NCBI RefSeq assembly: GCF_029960785.1
Contig: NZ_JASBQE010000122.1
Span: forward strand, 1 to 33,183
Direction: 5' to 3'
Source of the DNA: Polyangium sp. 15x6
Lineage (GTDB): Bacteria; Myxococcota_A; Polyangia; Polyangiales; Polyangiaceae
DNA length: 33,183 nt
Position numbers and translations under genes: made by a program. A model generated the notes under the pieces. That model searched no databases. It was given only the letters and a program-made list of their open reading frames with translations, and was not told where the DNA came from. Position 1 is the stretch's first letter. The number at the start of each line of letters is the position of its first letter. Of the stretch, positions 15,376 to 24,172 are shown piece by piece.

Positions 15376-16098
15376 ATGGGAGAGGCAAAGACGAAGAAGG
15401 GCGGAAAGAAGGCGCCTTCGCGGGACGAGGTCGTGCTGAAGCTCCGCTCGGATCCGCGCACGGAGAAGCGGTTCGAGCCGAAGAGCTCGCCGTCGGCGAT
15501 CCTGTCGGTGCTCGCATTCTCGGTGGCGGCGGTGCTCGTCGGGGCCGGGACGTACGGGCAATGGCTGCGCGACGAGGCGCTCGGGCCGCACAAGGCCGCG
15601 CCGTACCTGCTCGCGGCCGGCGCGGCCGTGCTGCTCGTGACGGCGCTGTTCGGGCCGCGGCCAGCGCAGACGATCCGCGTGGGCGACGCGGGCGTCGGGG
15701 TCGAGAAGGGTGCGAACGAGATCGAGCGGATCGCGTGGCATGCAGTGCGCCGGATCGTGCTCGGCGATCGGACGCTGACCGTGGAGGGGGAGGGGACGTC
15801 GATCATGATCTCCCTCGCGGCGCTGCCCGAGGCGGCGGGCAAGGTGCTGCGCGAGGCGCGCGAGCGGATCCCGGCCAAGATGGAGGACATCAAGGCGGGG
15901 GCGCTGGAGAACGGGAGCGAGGGCGCGGCCGAGACGCTGCCGCTCGAGCCGGCGCAGGTCGCGGGGCTCAAGTGCAAGGCGAGCGGCAAGCTCATCGCGT
16001 TCGAGCGCGACGCGCGCCTCTGCGGCCGGTGCGGCGAGGTCTACCACAAGGATGCCGTGCCGAAGCGCTGCGCCACGTGTGACGCGCGGCTCAAGTAG
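15376..16098 (+). CDS. Two-TM protein with C-terminal Cys/His zinc module
   Basis: A 240-residue protein. A basic N-terminus (KTKKGGKKAPSRDE) precedes two membrane helices (41-60 and 76-93). A PH-like beta segment follows (TIRVGDAGVGVEKGANEIERIAWHAVRRIVLGDRTLTVEGEGTSIMI). The C-terminus has C216-x2-C219, H224 and C232-x2-C235 (CGRCGEVYHKDAVPKRCATC), with an extra C200 upstream. This spacing looks like a prokaryotic RING-like or zinc-ribbon fold. The function is unknown. Start ATG at 15376 with GAGGGAC upstream. It may be co-transcribed with the coiled-coil gene 39 bp downstream, although that gene has a leaderless-type promoter of its own. Confidence 0.8.
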   Translation: MGEAKTKKGGKKAPSRDEVVLKLRSDPRTEKRFEPKSSPSAILSVLAFSVAAVLVGAGTYGQWLRDEALGPHKAAPYLLAAGAAVLLVTALFGPRPAQTIRVGDAGVGVEKGANEIERIAWHAVRRIVLGDRTLTVEGEGTSIMISLAALPEAAGKVLREARERIPAKMEDIKAGALENGSEGAAETLPLEPAQVAGLKCKASGKLIAFERDARLCGRCGEVYHKDAVPKRCATCDARLK

Positions 16099-16124
16099 TC
16101 CGTCCACGGACATCGGGCCTCGGG

Positions 16125-16140
16125 TACGCTCGGGGCCATG
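16125..16140 (+). promoter_or_regulatory. Leaderless-type promoter of the coiled-coil gene
   Basis: TACGCT (16125-16130) is followed by 7 nt and ATG (16138). The hexamer and spacing are identical to those at the GNAT gene 11 kb away, and there is no Shine-Dalgarno. Confidence 0.5.
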
Positions 16141-17763
16141 TCGACATCGCACCTCGAATCTCCGCGCAAGATCCTCGAGCTCGGCACAGGCACCACGGCC
16201 TCTGCGTGGCTCGGGAGTTCGGGCCTCGTCGCGTTTTTGACGTCGAGGCCGGCCCGCATCGCGGTCACGCCCGTGACGGCGACGAGCGGAGAAGCGATCG
16301 ATCTACCCCGCATCACCGCGCAGGAAGTGGCGCTGCTGTCGAAAGACGTGGCGCTCGTTCGCGACAAGGAAGGAACGGTGTGGTCCGTGCCGCTCGGGGA
16401 TCCGTACCGGGTGCGCGAGATCGTGCGGGACATGCGGACGCTCTTGCCGCGTCCTTCGGGGGAAGGCGCGTTCGCGATCAGCGACGAGGGCAAGGTGCTC
16501 ACGCTGTCGCTCGGTCGCGGCGAGGTCGGCGCGCGGCCCGTGGAGGTCCCGGGGCGCGTGCGCGCGGGAGACGCGGGAGACGGCGTGACGTACCTCCTGG
16601 CCGAAGGCGAGCAAGGCGGGCAGCTGCGCGTGTATCCGGGCACGACGCCGGAGCGCGGGCCGAGCGCGCGCGTGACGTTGCCGGCGGAGGCGGCGGAGTT
16701 CGATCAGGTGCGCGGCGGGCGCGTGTATTGCGCGGTGTTCAAGCGCGGCGGGACGGGGCTCTGCTTGGTGATACGGGACGGGGCGCGCGCGGAGGCGTCG
16801 CTCGTCACGCTGGAGGCGCCGATCGCGGATGCGGTGGTGACGGAGACGAGCGTGGTCGTGGCGTTCGCGAATGGGAAGCTCGCGCTGTACGACGCTGCGT
16901 CGCTGGCGACGCCGAGCGAGGGGCCGAGGGCGCCGGTGAGCACGACGGCGGCGGGCGGGAAGGGGCGGCCGCGTGTGCTTCTGGCGACGACGACGAAGGG
17001 GGCGACGTCGATCTGGATCGGGACGGCCGAGGGCGAGGTGTTGCGCGCGGCGGTCGTCGAGGCGGCCGCGGCGCCGGAGCCGCCGGCCGCGGAGCCTGCG
17101 GCGCCGGTTGTGCAGGGGCCGTCGACGGAGGAGGTCGAGGCGCTGCGGAAGGAGGTCGCGTCGCTGCGGGGGGCGCTCGCGGAGAAGGGACGCGACGTCG
17201 AGACCGTAAAAACGCTCCTCGATGAGAGGCATCGAGAGGTCGAGACCGTAAAAACGCTCCTCGGTGAGAGGGATCGAGAGGTCGCCACCGTGAAGACGTT
17301 GCTCGACGAGAAGGGTCGAGAGGTCGACGGACTGAAAGTTTTGCTCGACGAGAAGGGTCGAGAGGTCGACGGACTGAAAAGTTTGCTCGACGAGAAGGGT
17401 CGAGAGGTCGACGGACTGAAAAGTTTGCTCGACGAGAAGGGTCGAGAGGTCGACGGACTGAAAAGTTTGCTCGACGAGAAGGGTCGGGAGGTCGACGGAC
17501 GGCTGAAAAGTTTGCTCGACGAGAAGGGTCGAGAGGTCGACGGACTGAAAGCTTTGCTCGACGAGAAGGGGCGAGAGCTCGAACGCGTGCAAGGCGGGCT
17601 CGAAACGAGCAAGCGCGACCTCGCGCGTGCTCTCGAGGATCTCCGCGAGGAGCGCGCGAAGTACGAGCAGAGCCTCGGCAAGCGGCTGGACGGCGTCCTG
17701 CCCGAGCGCGTGCGCAGCGGCGTCGACTTCGTCGTCTCGCTCGTCGAGAACCGCCGCCGCTGA
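16138..17763 (+). CDS. Beta-repeat protein with expanded 14-residue coiled-coil repeats
   Basis: A 541-residue protein with no signal peptide. Residues 1 to about 310 are beta-rich with repeating short strands and loops, like a degenerate beta-propeller (DVALVRDKEGTVWSVPLGD, VVVAFANGKLALYDAASLA). An Ala/Pro linker (about 310-335) leads into a coiled coil. Residues 354-480 are nine tandem copies of a 14-residue, two-heptad unit of the form VDGLKSLLDEKGRE. The first three are more divergent (VETVKTLLDERHRE), and one of the later copies carries an extra Arg (VDGRLKS). The tail (ETSKRDLARALEDLREERAKYEQSL) continues the coil. It is likely cytosolic and oligomeric, possibly a sensor or cytoskeletal element; no family is recognised. 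Confidence 0.85.
   Translation: MSTSHLESPRKILELGTGTTASAWLGSSGLVAFLTSRPARIAVTPVTATSGEAIDLPRITAQEVALLSKDVALVRDKEGTVWSVPLGDPYRVREIVRDMRTLLPRPSGEGAFAISDEGKVLTLSLGRGEVGARPVEVPGRVRAGDAGDGVTYLLAEGEQGGQLRVYPGTTPERGPSARVTLPAEAAEFDQVRGGRVYCAVFKRGGTGLCLVIRDGARAEASLVTLEAPIADAVVTETSVVVAFANGKLALYDAASLATPSEGPRAPVSTTAAGGKGRPRVLLATTTKGATSIWIGTAEGEVLRAAVVEAAAAPEPPAAEPAAPVVQGPSTEEVEALRKEVASLRGALAEKGRDVETVKTLLDERHREVETVKTLLGERDREVATVKTLLDEKGREVDGLKVLLDEKGREVDGLKSLLDEKGREVDGLKSLLDEKGREVDGLKSLLDEKGREVDGRLKSLLDEKGREVDGLKALLDEKGRELERVQGGLETSKRDLARALEDLREERAKYEQSLGKRLDGVLPERVRSGVDFVVSLVENRRR
17197..17577 (+). repeat. Nine-copy 42-bp in-frame tandem repeat
   Basis: 381 bp made of eight 42-bp units and one 45-bp unit inside the coiled-coil gene. 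Copies 4-9 are almost identical at DNA level (the run GAAAAGTTTGCTCGACGAGA recurs), which suggests recent expansion by slippage or unequal crossing-over. The 45-bp unit has an inserted CGG (extra Arg) that shifts the heptad register by one residue. There are no unique spacers, so it is not a CRISPR array. Confidence 0.95.
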
Positions 17764-17770
17764 GCCTCCT

Positions 17771-17872
17771 TGCAAAGGCCGCATCGCGGCCTTTGCACCA
17801 GCGGTCCAGCGCTTGCGCTGGTCCGGGTGCAGGGGCGGATAGCCCCTGCTCGGGTCCGGGGTGAAACCCCGG
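17771..17872 (+). repeat. Gene-end four-hairpin module, copy C
   Basis: A single module between convergent genes. Hairpin 1 is at 17771-17797 (12-bp stem, ATC loop, stem TGCAAAGGCCGC unlike copies A and B). Hairpin 2 is at 17806-17821, hairpin 3 at 17829-17849 and hairpin 4 at 17856-17872 (CCGGGGTGAAACCCCGG), ending 15 nt from the stop of the HD gene (17888). No mirrored partner serves the coiled-coil gene; only 7 nt separate its stop from hairpin 1. Confidence 0.85.
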
Positions 17873-17887
17873 CGCGACGCCGCCTCC

Positions 17888-18856
17888 CTAAAGCCCGAAG
17901 CGCCCTGCGTTATCCCGCAAGAACGCGAGATACACGTCGGCACACTGGTGCGACGGGACCTCGCCGCTGTCCACCGCCGCTTCGAGTGCCTTCTTCAGCT
18001 CGCCGATCTTGCGCGACGGCGGCAGACCGAACGAGCGCATGATCTCGTCGCCGATGCCGCTCGGCAGCGGGGGCACGACGGCGTCCTGCTTCTGGATTTG
18101 CTCCACGCGATCGGCGAGATCGCTGATCTGGCGCAGACCCTTCTTCTTTTTCTCTGGACGCTTCGTGGTGATGTCCGCGCGCGACAGGTCGAGCAGGTCC
18201 TGGAGCTGATCGCCCATCTCCTTCGCGAAGCGGCGCACGGCGCTGTCCGTCCACGAGGCCTCGTACTGGCTCGCCCGCAGGTGGTGCAGGATGAGGAACC
18301 GCACCGAGCTCTTCAGCGCCGGCTCCGGGTTGAAGAGCGGCAAACGCCGATCGAGCCGGTCGAACATGCGCGCGCCTACCTCGGCGTGGCCGAAGAAGTG
18401 AACCTCTCCCGAGGGCGAGATCGTCCGCGTCTTGACCTTGCCGATGTCGTGCAGCAGCGCCGCCCAGCGCACCTCGAGCCGCGGCACGGCTTGCCGCACC
18501 ACTTGCTTCGTGTGCTTCCAGACGTCCTTGTGACGCCACTCGCCGTCGCCGAAGCCGACCATCGCTTTGACCTCGGGCAGCATTGCGGCGAGCGCGCCGC
18601 ACTCGAGGAGCGCGTCGAGACCGTCTTCGGCGTCGCGCGACATGATGATCCGGTCGATGGAGCGGCGGACGTCGGGGAGATAGAGCGACGAGGCGGCGCG
18701 GAAATCCTCGCTGTCGGCGACCGGGTGCGTGGGCGCTTCGCCTGGCTCGGCGGGCGGCGGCGGCGTGCCTCTCTCGGCGCGCTCGACGGCCCAGGCGAGG
18801 GCCGTCATGGCGCGTTGCGGATCGGGGGACTTCGGGGCCTTCGTCTCTTCCTGCAC
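17888..18856 (-). CDS. HD-domain metal-dependent phosphohydrolase-like protein
   Basis: A 322-residue cytosolic protein with the HD signature: H115 in WKHTKQVV, H136-D137 in LLHDIGK, H157 in FFGHAEVG and H191/H192 in LHHLR. The region around the HD core, with HKDVWKHT and the preceding LECGALAAMLPEV, resembles the C-terminal HD half of tRNA CCA-adding enzymes. The N-terminal nucleotidyltransferase domain of those enzymes is missing. It could act as a 2',3'-cyclic phosphodiesterase or nucleotide phosphohydrolase; this is inference. The start at 18856 is GTG with a weak ribosome site; an ATG at 18808 is possible. It is last in a same-strand series after recA and sixA, 79 bp from sixA, in a spacer with a strong G-run on the + strand (18876-18901). 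Confidence 0.85.
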   Translation of the reverse strand: MQEETKAPKSPDPQRAMTALAWAVERAERGTPPPPAEPGEAPTHPVADSEDFRAASSLYLPDVRRSIDRIIMSRDAEDGLDALLECGALAAMLPEVKAMVGFGDGEWRHKDVWKHTKQVVRQAVPRLEVRWAALLHDIGKVKTRTISPSGEVHFFGHAEVGARMFDRLDRRLPLFNPEPALKSSVRFLILHHLRASQYEASWTDSAVRRFAKEMGDQLQDLLDLSRADITTKRPEKKKKGLRQISDLADRVEQIQKQDAVVPPLPSGIGDEIMRSFGLPPSRKIGELKKALEAAVDSGEVPSHQCADVYLAFLRDNAGRFGL

Positions 18857-18935
18857 GCGAAATCTCGGTGAAAACGGGGGGAGGGAGGGGGAGGGAACGG
18901 GTAGCGCGGCGCGCCTTGCCTGTCGAGCGCGCGCG

Positions 18936-19433
18936 TCACCGGTTCGGGCGCAGCACCGTCGTCACGCGGAACGACCCGTTGAGCTCGGCCCTCACGCCCG
19001 GCCCGCTCGCGCGCGCGACACCCACGAGCATGCCCGGATGCAAGCCGAGCGGCAGCTCCGCCACGTCACGCACGAGCAGACGCAGGAGCGCGATCACCAT
19101 CGGGTGATGGCCGACGAGCAGCGCGTCCGCGTCCGACGCGGCGAGCTCGCGCAGGAGCGAGACCGCGGGCGACTCGTCCGGTTCGAGCTCCGAGAAGGTC
19201 TCGATCGGGATCGCCGCGGCCCCGAGCGCGCCGGCCATGAGCTCCGCGGTGTGATGCGCGCGCTGGTACGTGCTCGCCACGATGCGGCCGAGCGTCGGGC
19301 CGTGCTGGGCTCGTAGCGTCTTGCCGATCTCCTCGACGCCGAGGATGCCTTCGGAGGTGAGGGGGCGATCGCGGTCTCGCCCCGTCGGCGAGCTGTCGGC
19401 CGCGAGGCCGTGGCGCATCACGTAGAGATTCAT
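18936..19433 (-). CDS. sixA: SixA-type phosphohistidine phosphatase
   Basis: A 165-residue member of the histidine-phosphatase (phosphoglycerate mutase-like) superfamily, matching SixA in length and motifs. It has the catalytic R7-H8-G9 at the extreme N-terminus, R58 in [11 protein letters not shown] (like SPYLRAQQTAE) and the second active-site H109 in GHHPMV. E. coli SixA removes phosphate from histidine phosphocarrier domains; the partner here is unknown. The start at 19433 is fixed by the conserved MxLYVMRHG opening. It follows recA by 47 bp on the same strand, with a hairpin between them (19442-19471). No clear ribosome site is seen, so coupling or a weak site is likely. Confidence 0.88.
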   Translation of the reverse strand: MNLYVMRHGLAADSSPTGRDRDRPLTSEGILGVEEIGKTLRAQHGPTLGRIVASTYQRAHHTAELMAGALGAAAIPIETFSELEPDESPAVSLLRELAASDADALLVGHHPMVIALLRLLVRDVAELPLGLHPGMLVGVARASGPGVRAELNGSFRVTTVLRPNR

Positions 19434-19441
19434 GGGGACGA

Positions 19442-19471
19442 GAGGGAGCCTGCCATGAAGAAGGCCCCCTC
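19442..19471 (-). terminator. Hairpin between recA and sixA
   Basis: In the mRNA sense GAGGGGGCCT and AGGCTCCCTC pair over 10 positions with one G-U and a 10-nt loop, starting 9 nt past the recA stop. No U-run follows. It could be a partial terminator or attenuator that keeps sixA below recA, or an mRNA processing stop. Confidence 0.45.
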
Positions 19472-19480
19472 GGGGATGGC

Positions 19481-20602
<1,122 letters not shown>

Positions 20603-20655
20603 GGCGACCTCGGGGGGCAGGGGGGCAGTGAGGGTAATGGGTTGCGGCTGGGGGT

Positions 20656-20694
20656 TTGGGGGCGTAGCTAGGCTTGTCCTAGCGTAGCCCCCAA
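20656..20694 (-). promoter_or_regulatory. recA leader hairpin
   Basis: A 39-bp imperfect palindrome: outer arms TTGGGGGC/GCCCCCAA, a 3-bp mismatch (GTA against TAC), and inner arms GCTAGG/CCTAGC. It lies in the predicted 5' leader of recA between the promoter and the ribosome site. It could be a leader hairpin or an additional operator. Confidence 0.5.
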
Positions 20695-20711
20695 GCGTCA
20701 GAAAGCGCGCC

Positions 20712-20724
20712 ACGAACCGTTCGT
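20712..20724. promoter_or_regulatory. Perfect 13-bp palindrome at the recA transcript start
   Basis: ACGAAC-C-GTTCGT lies about where transcription should begin (8-20 nt past the -10). Its position suits a repressor site. The half-site GTTCG is related to LexA half-sites, but the spacing differs from the SOS box proper. Confidence 0.4.
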
Positions 20725-20732
20725 CTGGGCTG

Positions 20733-20761
20733 CGTATACTGTCCGGCTGTTCAGGAGGCAA
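20733..20761 (-). promoter_or_regulatory. recA promoter with LexA-like box in its spacer
   Basis: On the minus strand TTGCCT (20756-20761) and TATACG (20733-20738) are separated by exactly 17 nt. Those 17 nt (20739-20755) read CTGTCCGGCTGTTCAGG on the + strand. They match 15 of 17 positions of the M. xanthus LexA consensus as I recall it (CTRHAMRYBYGTTCAGS), including the full GTTCAGG half. A LexA site filling the spacer would block RNA polymerase directly. The match is by eye and from memory of the consensus. Confidence 0.6.
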
Positions 20762-20810
20762 GGCTGAACGGCGGGAGAGCGGACAGGTTATGTCCGATCC
20801 CAAATTTCCG

Positions 20811-23800
20811 TCAGAAGAGGCCTATGGAGAAGTGGAAGGCGCCGATGTCCTCCCACTGGCGGCGGTTCAGGTTGAAGCCGTAGTCGAGCGCGAGGGGGCC
20901 GATGGGGGTCGTGATGCGTAGCCCCGCGCCGAGGGCGTAGCGGAGGGTGAAGTCGATGGCCGTCGGCTCCTTCCAGAGGTTGCCCGTGTCGAGGAAGAAG
21001 CCGGCCTGGAAGAGGTCGGTGACCGGCACGCGGAGCTCGAGGCGCGGGTTGATCGAGAGGTCGCCGCCGCGGATCGGGACGTTCGCGAGGACGGCCGAGC
21101 GCGTGGTCTGGCCCTTCGCGATGAGCCCACGCGCGACGTCCTCGGGCACGAGCGCGTCGGCGAGGAAGGCGCGGATCGTGTCGACGCCGCCGAGGAAGAA
21201 GAGGCGGTCGGGGTAGGTGGAGCTGCCGTCCTTGAGCTGGAGGTTGTAGCCGGCCGCGAGGCTCATCGCGATGCTCGGGCCCTTCGAGCCGAGCTCGAAG
21301 TAGCCGGCGACGCGGCCGGACATGCGGAGGAAGTGGCTGTTGATCGTGGCCTCGCCCTCGTCGGTGGGCAGCGCGTTGACGTGCTCGACGCCGAACGCGA
21401 CGAGCGCGCCCTTGGTGGCGGCGAAGGCGCTGTTGCGGCCGTCCCACGCGAAGTTGATGCGCTCGGCGACGGCGAACGTGCTGCCGAACGGCACGCGGAG
21501 GAGCGGGATGAGCGGCGAGTCGATGGCCGTCTCGTTGAAGACGTCGACCTCGTTCACCTCCGCGGACGCGCCGAGGCGCATCGTGATGGTGCGGCTCGGC
21601 CGGTAGGCGAGCGTGGGCACGAGCGCTTGCCGGCTGATGCCGAAGCCGCGCTGGTTGTCGCGCACGTCGATGCCGTCGACGGAGAGGCTCACGAGCGGGC
21701 CGAGCCCGATCTCGGGGAACGTGATCGACGCGGTGTTCCGGCGCTCGAGCTGCTGGCCGACGCTGAGCTTCTTCTCGTAGTCGGCGCGCACGCCTGGATC
21801 GAGGACGATGAAGTCGAAGAGGTAGGAGAGCTGCACGCGCAGGGTGAGCGCGATGGCGAGGCCCGCGATGTTCTTGTGGCCGTACTCGACGGCGAAGCGC
21901 AGGCCCTCGCCCGTGGAGAAGCCAACGCGCGGATCGAGGTACTGCGGGACCTGCTCGGTCACCGTGACGAGCACGCGCTTCTGCTTCTGCGGGACCTCCG
22001 GATCTTCGAGGCCCACCGAGACGCTGGAGAACGCGCCGAGCGAGCCGATGCGCTCCTCGCTGCGCCGCGCGTCACGCTCGACGAAGGGTTTGCCCTCCTC
22101 TAGCGCGATGCGGCGCAGGATGAGCTCTTCGCTGGTGCGGAGCGCGCCGCGCACGACGAAGCCGCCGACGATGACCTGATCGCGCTCGGTGATCGCGAAG
22201 CGCGCCCGCGCCCGCGTGCGATCGGGCGAGGGCTCGATCGCGGCCTTCACCTCGGCGAACGCATAGCCGCGATCGCGGTAGGACTCGACGAGCCGGAGGC
22301 GCGCGGCCTCGAGCTCGATCGTGGAGAGCGGCTTGCCGAGCTCGAGGCGGCTCGTCTCGAAGAGCGCTTGCTCGGAGAGCGTGCGGCTTCCTTCGAAGGC
22401 GACGTCGTGCAGCAAGGTCTGCGGGCCGAGGTGCATCGGGATGCGCAGCGCGATCTCACGCGAGCACTCGACGTGCTTCACGGGATCGGGGCGGCACACG
22501 AGCGTCTGCGGGGGATCGGGCTCGGGCAGCGGCAGGCCGAGGGCGTCCTTCGCGCAGAGGGCTTCGTTCGGCTCGCGCGGCTCGGGGATGCAGCGGCCCG
22601 CGGGGGAGCGCGCGCTGCACGTCGCGCGCTCGACCTGCACGGGCCCGACGACGGCGTTGAGGTAGCCCTTGCTGTAGGCGAGATCCTTCAGGTGCTTGAG
22701 CGCGCGCTCGTAGGTCTCGGGCGCGTACGTCTCGGCCGGGTTCAGATCGAGCGGCCTCGCCACGGCGCGCGGCCCGCGCCCGCCAAAGAGCGCCGAGACC
22801 GCGTTCGGATCCTTCAGCGAAAAACCCTTGTCGCCGGGCAGATCCTCCACGAGGAAGCTGTCGATCTCGCCGCGCACCTGTTCGGCGTTCCAGGTCTTCG
22901 GCAGGCACGGGAAGATGCGCTGCGCGACGCGCACCTGATCGCCCTCGTCGATCCGCAAGACGAGGTGGTGCACCGGATCGTTCGGGCCGCCGCGCTCCTC
23001 GGGGACGACGCGCGCGTCGAGGAAGCCGCGCTGCACGTAGAAGCGGGTCAGCCTCTCGACGAGCTCCTGCGTCTTCTGCTCGAGGCCTTTCTTCGGCGCG
23101 ATCGCCGCGGAGAGCTCGACCTCGTCGACGGAGCGGTTGCCCTCGAAGACCGGGACGACGCGCGGCCCGGGCGTGACGTACACGAAGAGCTCGCTGCTCG
23201 ACGCCGAGAGCCGCACCGCGTGCTTGACGTCGGCGCGGTAGAAGCCGTTTTCCCGCAGCACCTCGGCGAGATCCCGATCGGCCTCCTCGAGCAGCGGCTC
23301 GTCGATGCGCGCGCCGACCCCGAGCCGGTAGCGTTCTTCGAGGCCGTTCACCTCGCGCTCCATGCCGGGCGTGATCACGAAGTAGCGACGCGTCACGGTG
23401 CGCGGCGCGCCCGCGTCGATGTCGATGCGCAGGACGACGCGGCCCGGATCGTCCGTGTCCGAGACGTCGGACGTGACGTTCGCTTGCGGGTAGCCGTGAT
23501 CCGCGTAGTACCGGCGGATCCGCTGCCCGATCTCCGTCAACATCGGCGCCGTGATCTCGCCGCCCTCGCGCACGCGCGCCGCGTCGAGCGTCGCCGCGCG
23601 ATCCAGCGTCGCGCCCGTGAGCCGGATCGAGGCCACGAGGCGCCGCGGAAGCACGTGCGCCCGCAGCACCACGCCGTCTCCCTCGGCGATCGCCTCCACG
23701 GTCACGCGCGCGAACTGCCCCGTCTCGGTGAGCTCACGCATCACGGTTCGCGCGGCCGAGGGCTCGAACGGTTCGCCCACGCGGATCTTCGTGATGCGCA

Positions 23801-24074
23801 GCGAGGTGCTCCATCGCGAGCCCACGGTCACGACGTCGACCCGCTTGATCGGTTTGCCCGTGAGCGCGCTCGTGTCCGGCGGCGGCGAGAGCTGCGGCGC
23901 GGCGAGCGCGGCTTGCGGCTCCTCGCCGGCGAGCGCCGCGCGTTCGCCGGGGCTCGTCCCCTGCTTTTTCGCGTCCTCGGCCCCCGCCGCGCCTGCGCCG
24001 AGCAGGCAGACGAGCGAGCATGCCGCGGCGAGGCAGCGGGCTCGTTGGGACCGGGAAAAACGCGGGATGGGCAC
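20811..24074 (-). CDS. Omp85-family outer-membrane assembly protein, TamA/BamA-like
   Basis: A 1087-residue protein with a signal peptide ([17 protein letters not shown]). A long series of POTRA-like repeats follows over the N-terminal two thirds (for example [61 protein letters not shown]). The C-terminal part is a 16-strand-type barrel ending in FHFSIGLF, with terminal Phe as in outer-membrane proteins. The lid-loop motif normally (V/I)RG(F/Y) reads IRAF here (21165-21176): the Arg is kept and Gly is Ala. The Cys-containing insert ([21 protein letters not shown]) is unusual. Start: GTG at 24074 gives a compact signal peptide; the longest frame would overlap the divergent gene. TamB is encoded 1.2 kb away. 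TamA, rather than BamA, is an inference from that neighbour. Confidence 0.85.
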   Translation of the reverse strand: MPIPRFSRSQRARCLAAACSLVCLLGAGAAGAEDAKKQGTSPGERAALAGEEPQAALAAPQLSPPPDTSALTGKPIKRVDVVTVGSRWSTSLRITKIRVGEPFEPSAARTVMRELTETGQFARVTVEAIAEGDGVVLRAHVLPRRLVASIRLTGATLDRAATLDAARVREGGEITAPMLTEIGQRIRRYYADHGYPQANVTSDVSDTDDPGRVVLRIDIDAGAPRTVTRRYFVITPGMEREVNGLEERYRLGVGARIDEPLLEEADRDLAEVLRENGFYRADVKHAVRLSASSSELFVYVTPGPRVVPVFEGNRSVDEVELSAAIAPKKGLEQKTQELVERLTRFYVQRGFLDARVVPEERGGPNDPVHHLVLRIDEGDQVRVAQRIFPCLPKTWNAEQVRGEIDSFLVEDLPGDKGFSLKDPNAVSALFGGRGPRAVARPLDLNPAETYAPETYERALKHLKDLAYSKGYLNAVVGPVQVERATCSARSPAGRCIPEPREPNEALCAKDALGLPLPEPDPPQTLVCRPDPVKHVECSREIALRIPMHLGPQTLLHDVAFEGSRTLSEQALFETSRLELGKPLSTIELEAARLRLVESYRDRGYAFAEVKAAIEPSPDRTRARARFAITERDQVIVGGFVVRGALRTSEELILRRIALEEGKPFVERDARRSEERIGSLGAFSSVSVGLEDPEVPQKQKRVLVTVTEQVPQYLDPRVGFSTGEGLRFAVEYGHKNIAGLAIALTLRVQLSYLFDFIVLDPGVRADYEKKLSVGQQLERRNTASITFPEIGLGPLVSLSVDGIDVRDNQRGFGISRQALVPTLAYRPSRTITMRLGASAEVNEVDVFNETAIDSPLIPLLRVPFGSTFAVAERINFAWDGRNSAFAATKGALVAFGVEHVNALPTDEGEATINSHFLRMSGRVAGYFELGSKGPSIAMSLAAGYNLQLKDGSSTYPDRLFFLGGVDTIRAFLADALVPEDVARGLIAKGQTTRSAVLANVPIRGGDLSINPRLELRVPVTDLFQAGFFLDTGNLWKEPTAIDFTLRYALGAGLRITTPIGPLALDYGFNLNRRQWEDIGAFHFSIGLF

Positions 24075-24114
24075 GGGCCGAGGTGGATGGGGGCACGGAG
24101 GGGCTCGCGGCCCT

Positions 24115-24162
24115 TTGGAGACGCCCGTCCCGATGCTACCGTCCGCCCGAGTTGCTCGCCAA
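24115..24162. promoter_or_regulatory. Overlapping divergent promoters
   Basis: For the + gene: TTGGAG (24115-24120), 16 nt, TACCGT (24137-24142) with TG one base upstream. For the - gene: TTGGCG (24157-24162), 18 nt, TAGCAT (24133-24138). The two -10 hexamers share 24137-24138, so the promoters should be mutually exclusive. Confidence 0.45.
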
Positions 24163-24172
24163 AAGGTACGGC

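Noticed and set aside
17197-17577. Possible CRISPR array
   Set aside because: The repeats are contiguous, in frame and lack unique spacers; they encode coiled-coil units.
20603-20803. N-terminal extension of RecA
   Set aside because: It covers the promoter and leader palindromes; the family start MSDEKN with its ribosome site is at 20602.
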